Assembly (NCBI RefSeq): GCF_005876835.1
Contig: NZ_PPSW01000030.1
Coordinates: forward strand, 79,947-143,946
Direction of reading: 5' to 3'
Source of the DNA: Pseudoalteromonas phenolica
GTDB lineage: Bacteria; Pseudomonadota; Gammaproteobacteria; Enterobacterales; Alteromonadaceae
Length of the DNA: 64,000 bases
Position numbers and translations under genes: made by a program. The number at the start of each line of letters is the position of its first letter. Position 1 is the first letter of the stretch. Shown here one piece after another: positions 61,201-64,000 of the stretch. The notes under the pieces are model-generated. The model searched no databases. It had not been told where the DNA came from and saw nothing but the letters and a program-made list of their open reading frames with translations.

Positions 61201-63774
61201 ATGCGTTTAGATAGATTCACAAGTAAATTCCAATCAGCACTTTCCGATGCGCAATCTTTGGCATTAGGCCGAGACCATCAATTTATTATGCCTGTGCATT
61301 TGATGTATGCATTACTTCAGCAAAATGGTTCAAGTGTTAGAGCTTTATTAGCGCAAGCAGGGATCAGTGCTGACGAATTAAATAATAAACTGACTAAATC
61401 AATCGATAAAATCTTTAAGGTTTCTGGTATCGGTGGAGATGTTCAGCTCCACAATGAACTTATTTCTCTTATCAATCTGTGTGATAAGTATGCACAAAAA
61501 CGCAAAGACGAATACATATCGAGTGAGTTATTTGTCTTTGCTGCGTGTGAAGATAAAGGCGAATTAGGTCAAATTTTAAGAGAGTTACAATTAACTCAGA
61601 AGAAAGTAGAGCAAGCTATAAAAGCAATTCGAGGTGGACAAAAAGTCGACAATCCGAATGCTGAAGACACACGTCAATCTCTTGAAAAGTTCACCATTGA
61701 TCTAACTGAGCGTGCAGAGCAGGGTAAACTAGACCCAGTAATTGGGCGTGATGAAGAAATCCGACGCACAATACAAGTACTGCAAAGACGTACCAAGAAT
61801 AACCCTGTTTTAATTGGTGAGCCAGGTGTTGGCAAAACAGCCATTGCTGAAGGCTTAGCACAACGTATCATTAATGGTGAAGTACCTGAAGGTCTTAAAA
61901 ACAAGCGTGTTCTTTCACTTGATTTGGGTGCACTGGTAGCTGGTGCCAAGTATCGTGGTGAGTTTGAAGAGCGCCTAAAGTCGGTTTTAAATGAACTGGC
62001 TAAAGAAGAAGGGCAAGTGATCTTATTCATTGATGAAATTCACACTATGGTAGGCGCCGGTAAAACTGATGGTGCTATGGATGCCGGCAATATGTTAAAA
62101 CCGGCACTTGCTCGTGGTGAGTTACATTGCGTGGGGGCTACGACACTTGATGAATATCGACAATACATTGAAAAAGATGCAGCCTTAGAAAGACGTTTCC
62201 AAAAAGTATTTGTAAGTGAACCAAGTGTTTCAGACACAATTGCAATTTTACGCGGTTTAAAAGAGCGTTACGAACTTCATCACTCTGTTGATATTACAGA
62301 TCCTGCAATTGTTGCAGCAGCGAATCTTTCACATCGTTATATTTCAGATAGACAACTTCCCGATAAGGCCATTGACTTAATTGATGAAGCAGGCAGTTCT
62401 ATTCGTCTGCAAATTGATTCTAAACCAGAGCAACTCGATAGGTTAGAGCGTAAGATCATTCAACTAAAACTTGAAGACAATGCACTGGCGAAAGAAAAAG
62501 ACGAAGCGAGTCAAAAGCGTCGTACTGAAATGCAGAGCTTAATTTCAGAATTAGAGAGTGAATATAAAGAGCTTGATGAAGTGTGGAATGCCGAAAAAGC
62601 ATCTTTACAGGGCACGCAAGTAATAAAAGGGGAGCTCGAGCAAGCGAGATTAGATCTTGAAGTTGCACGAAGAGCCAGCGACTTACAAAGAATGTCTGAG
62701 CTTCAGTATGGCCGAATTCCTGAACTAGAAAGAAAACTAGATCTTGCATCTCAAGCTGAAATGCAAGAAATGAGTTTGTTAAAGAACCAGGTCGGTGAAG
62801 ACGAAATTGCAGAAATACTATCACGCTGGACAGGGATCCCTGTGGCTAAGATGTTGCAAGGTGAGCGCGAAAAACTCCTACAAATGGAAGATGAATTACA
62901 TAATAAAGTAATAGGGCAAGACGAAGCGGTAAATGCGGTATCAAATGCTATTCGCCGTTCAAGAGCTGGCCTTGCAGATCCAAACCGTCCGATTGGCTCA
63001 TTCCTATTCTTAGGCCCGACAGGTGTAGGTAAGACAGAGTTAACAAAAGCGCTTGCAAACTTTATGTTTGATACTGAAGAAGCCATGGTTCGTATTGATA
63101 TGTCGGAGTTTATGGAAAAGCACTCAGTCGCAAGATTAGTCGGTGCCCCTCCTGGATATGTCGGTTATGAAGAAGGAGGCTATTTAACCGAAGCTGTGAG
63201 ACGTCGTCCTTATTCTGTTGTGTTATTAGATGAAGTAGAAAAAGCACACCCTGATGTGTTCAATATATTACTTCAAGTGTTAGATGATGGCCGTTTAACT
63301 GATGGTCAAGGCCGCACTGTTGATTTTAAAAACACAGTAATCATTATGACGTCAAACTTAGGGTCTGACATTATCCAAGAGCAAGCTGGTCAAAATGACT
63401 ATACATCATTAAAAGAAAAAGTGATGGGCGTCCTAGCTACTCAGTTTAGGCCTGAGTTTATAAACCGCATTGATGAAACCGTCGTGTTCCATCCTTTAAT
63501 TGATGAGCATATTAAAGAGATAGCGAATATACAACTAGATAAATTGACGGCCAGACTGTTCGAGAAAGGCTATCAGTTCGAATTATTACCTGAGGCGTTA
63601 GATAAGATTGCAGCGCATGGTTTTGATCCTGTTTTTGGTGCAAGACCTCTAAAACGCGCAATACAGCAATATGTCGAAAACCCATTAGCGCAGAAACTAT
63701 TGGCAGGCGAATTTATCCCAGGTGATAAAATTAGAGTAACGGTAGATAACGAAGTTATTACATTTACAAAGTAA
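61201..63774 (+). CDS. clpB: ClpB disaggregase chaperone
   Basis: An 857-residue Hsp100 hexameric ATPase that resolubilises aggregates with DnaK. The N-domain is 1-145 (MRLDRFTSKFQSALSDAQSL). The first AAA+ module has Walker A GEPGVGKTA near 205 and Walker B LFIDEIHTMVG. The M-domain coiled coil is at about 410-520 and the second module has GPTGVGKTELTKALA near 605, SEFMEKHSV and the sensor-2 GARPLKRA. The length equals E. coli ClpB (857). No ClpP-binding loop is apparent, as expected for ClpB. Transcription is probably under heat shock control from the promoter at 61136-61166, and a hairpin follows the stop. Confidence 0.97.
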   Translation: MRLDRFTSKFQSALSDAQSLALGRDHQFIMPVHLMYALLQQNGSSVRALLAQAGISADELNNKLTKSIDKIFKVSGIGGDVQLHNELISLINLCDKYAQKRKDEYISSELFVFAACEDKGELGQILRELQLTQKKVEQAIKAIRGGQKVDNPNAEDTRQSLEKFTIDLTERAEQGKLDPVIGRDEEIRRTIQVLQRRTKNNPVLIGEPGVGKTAIAEGLAQRIINGEVPEGLKNKRVLSLDLGALVAGAKYRGEFEERLKSVLNELAKEEGQVILFIDEIHTMVGAGKTDGAMDAGNMLKPALARGELHCVGATTLDEYRQYIEKDAALERRFQKVFVSEPSVSDTIAILRGLKERYELHHSVDITDPAIVAAANLSHRYISDRQLPDKAIDLIDEAGSSIRLQIDSKPEQLDRLERKIIQLKLEDNALAKEKDEASQKRRTEMQSLISELESEYKELDEVWNAEKASLQGTQVIKGELEQARLDLEVARRASDLQRMSELQYGRIPELERKLDLASQAEMQEMSLLKNQVGEDEIAEILSRWTGIPVAKMLQGEREKLLQMEDELHNKVIGQDEAVNAVSNAIRRSRAGLADPNRPIGSFLFLGPTGVGKTELTKALANFMFDTEEAMVRIDMSEFMEKHSVARLVGAPPGYVGYEEGGYLTEAVRRRPYSVVLLDEVEKAHPDVFNILLQVLDDGRLTDGQGRTVDFKNTVIIMTSNLGSDIIQEQAGQNDYTSLKEKVMGVLATQFRPEFINRIDETVVFHPLIDEHIKEIANIQLDKLTARLFEKGYQFELLPEALDKIAAHGFDPVFGARPLKRAIQQYVENPLAQKLLAGEFIPGDKIRVTVDNEVITFTK

Positions 63775-63789
63775 GAAGCTGGCTAATCA

Positions 63790-63818
63790 TTGGGTATTCA
63801 TATTATATGAGTGCCCAA
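63790..63818 (+). terminator. Terminator of clpB
   Basis: TTGGGTATTCATA pairs with TATGAGTGCCCAA with two G-U pairs and a very short loop, followed by a T-rich stretch (TTTATTTCTTTTCTTTC). It starts 16 bases after the stop codon. Confidence 0.75.
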
Positions 63819-63870
63819 ATTTATTTCTTTTCTTTCTTGCATTATCTCCCTTCTCGACAATACTTAAATT

Positions 63871-63892
63871 CCCCCGAATGATTAGGGGGGGG
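63871..63892. repeat. C5/G8 stem
   Basis: CCCCC and a run of eight G, separated by GAATGATTA, form a small hairpin ending GGGTAAT. It resembles the hairpin at 9280-9309, which also ends GGGGGGTAAT. Confidence 0.5.
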
Positions 63893-64000
63893 TAATATGA
63901 CTTAAATATTGTAGTTTCACTACGTTTTGATTGCTTTTTGTACAGAAAATACTTAAAAACAGGCGTTTCGTTTAAAATACACGCGAACAGTCAGTTTTTT

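Larger units (their letters stand above)
63775..64000. other. Downstream region of clpB with a possible stable-RNA promoter at the edge
   Basis: No gene is visible. It holds the clpB terminator, a C5/G8 stem and, near the end, TAAAAT at 63973-63978 followed by ACGCG, a -10-like box with GC-rich discriminator. In relatives an rRNA operon often follows clpB. The window ends before any rRNA gene could be seen, so this is inference only. Confidence 0.45.

Noticed and set aside
1..64000. CRISPR array, tRNA genes, integrase or prophage
   Set aside because: No regularly spaced repeats, cloverleaf genes or phage-type genes were seen on reading the window; the only mobile element is the 266-bp MITE-like insertion.

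Overview
The window looks like a chromosomal segment of a marine gammaproteobacterium of the order Alteromonadales, most likely Pseudoalteromonas or a close relative. This is inferred from the low-GC gammaproteobacterial coding style, the gene orders rpsT/murJ-ribF-ileS-lspA-fkpB-ispH and bamD/rluD-pgeF-clpB, a TonB-dependent receptor, an RND pump, and many signalling genes. It could not be confirmed by a search. No tRNA, rRNA, CRISPR array or prophage is visible inside the window, although the last 100 bases may be the promoter region of a stable-RNA operon.

Bases 1-25.7 kb are a patchwork of short accessory operons. In order they hold: a truncated secreted protein and a GrpB-like gene; an NMT1-like lipoprotein overlapping a large hybrid histidine kinase; a divergent LysR/glutathione-transferase pair; an ECF sigma factor with a membrane partner; a CadC-like membrane regulator with a membrane protein; a YjbR-family gene split by a 266-bp miniature inverted-repeat element; an RND efflux pair; a DUF418 protein; a chemoreceptor; a LysE exporter and acetyltransferase divergent from a MocR regulator; RidA; a membrane-anchored DJ-1/PfpI protein; and an OmpR/histidine-kinase pair.

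Bases 25.7-31 kb hold poorly characterised, probably lineage-specific genes: a large lipoprotein, a secreted TPR protein, a flavin-dependent oxidoreductase and a beta-rich lipoprotein. From 31 to 41.5 kb come deaD, grxA, a TonB-dependent receptor, a TlpA-like thioredoxin, an OlsF-like bifunctional acyltransferase, a GhrA-like dehydrogenase, a possible 48-residue secreted peptide, smrA, two small membrane proteins and a stand-alone receiver protein.

Bases 41.5-49.5 kb are conserved core: rpsT (TTG start, clear promoter), then murJ, ribF, ileS, lspA, fkpB and ispH. Immediately after ispH are a LytS-type kinase and a LytTR regulator resembling FimS/AlgR, followed by the type IV pilus minor-pilin operon pilV-pilW-pilX-pilY1-pilE. 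A sequence one base away from the known AlgR box lies just after the regulator gene and upstream of pilV, suggesting the pair controls the pilus operon as in Pseudomonas aeruginosa. Two FimT/FimU-type pseudopilins are encoded convergently instead of at the head of the operon.

The right end is core again: glnB, bamD (minus strand), rluD, pgeF and clpB, the last with a good heat-shock (sigma-32) promoter.
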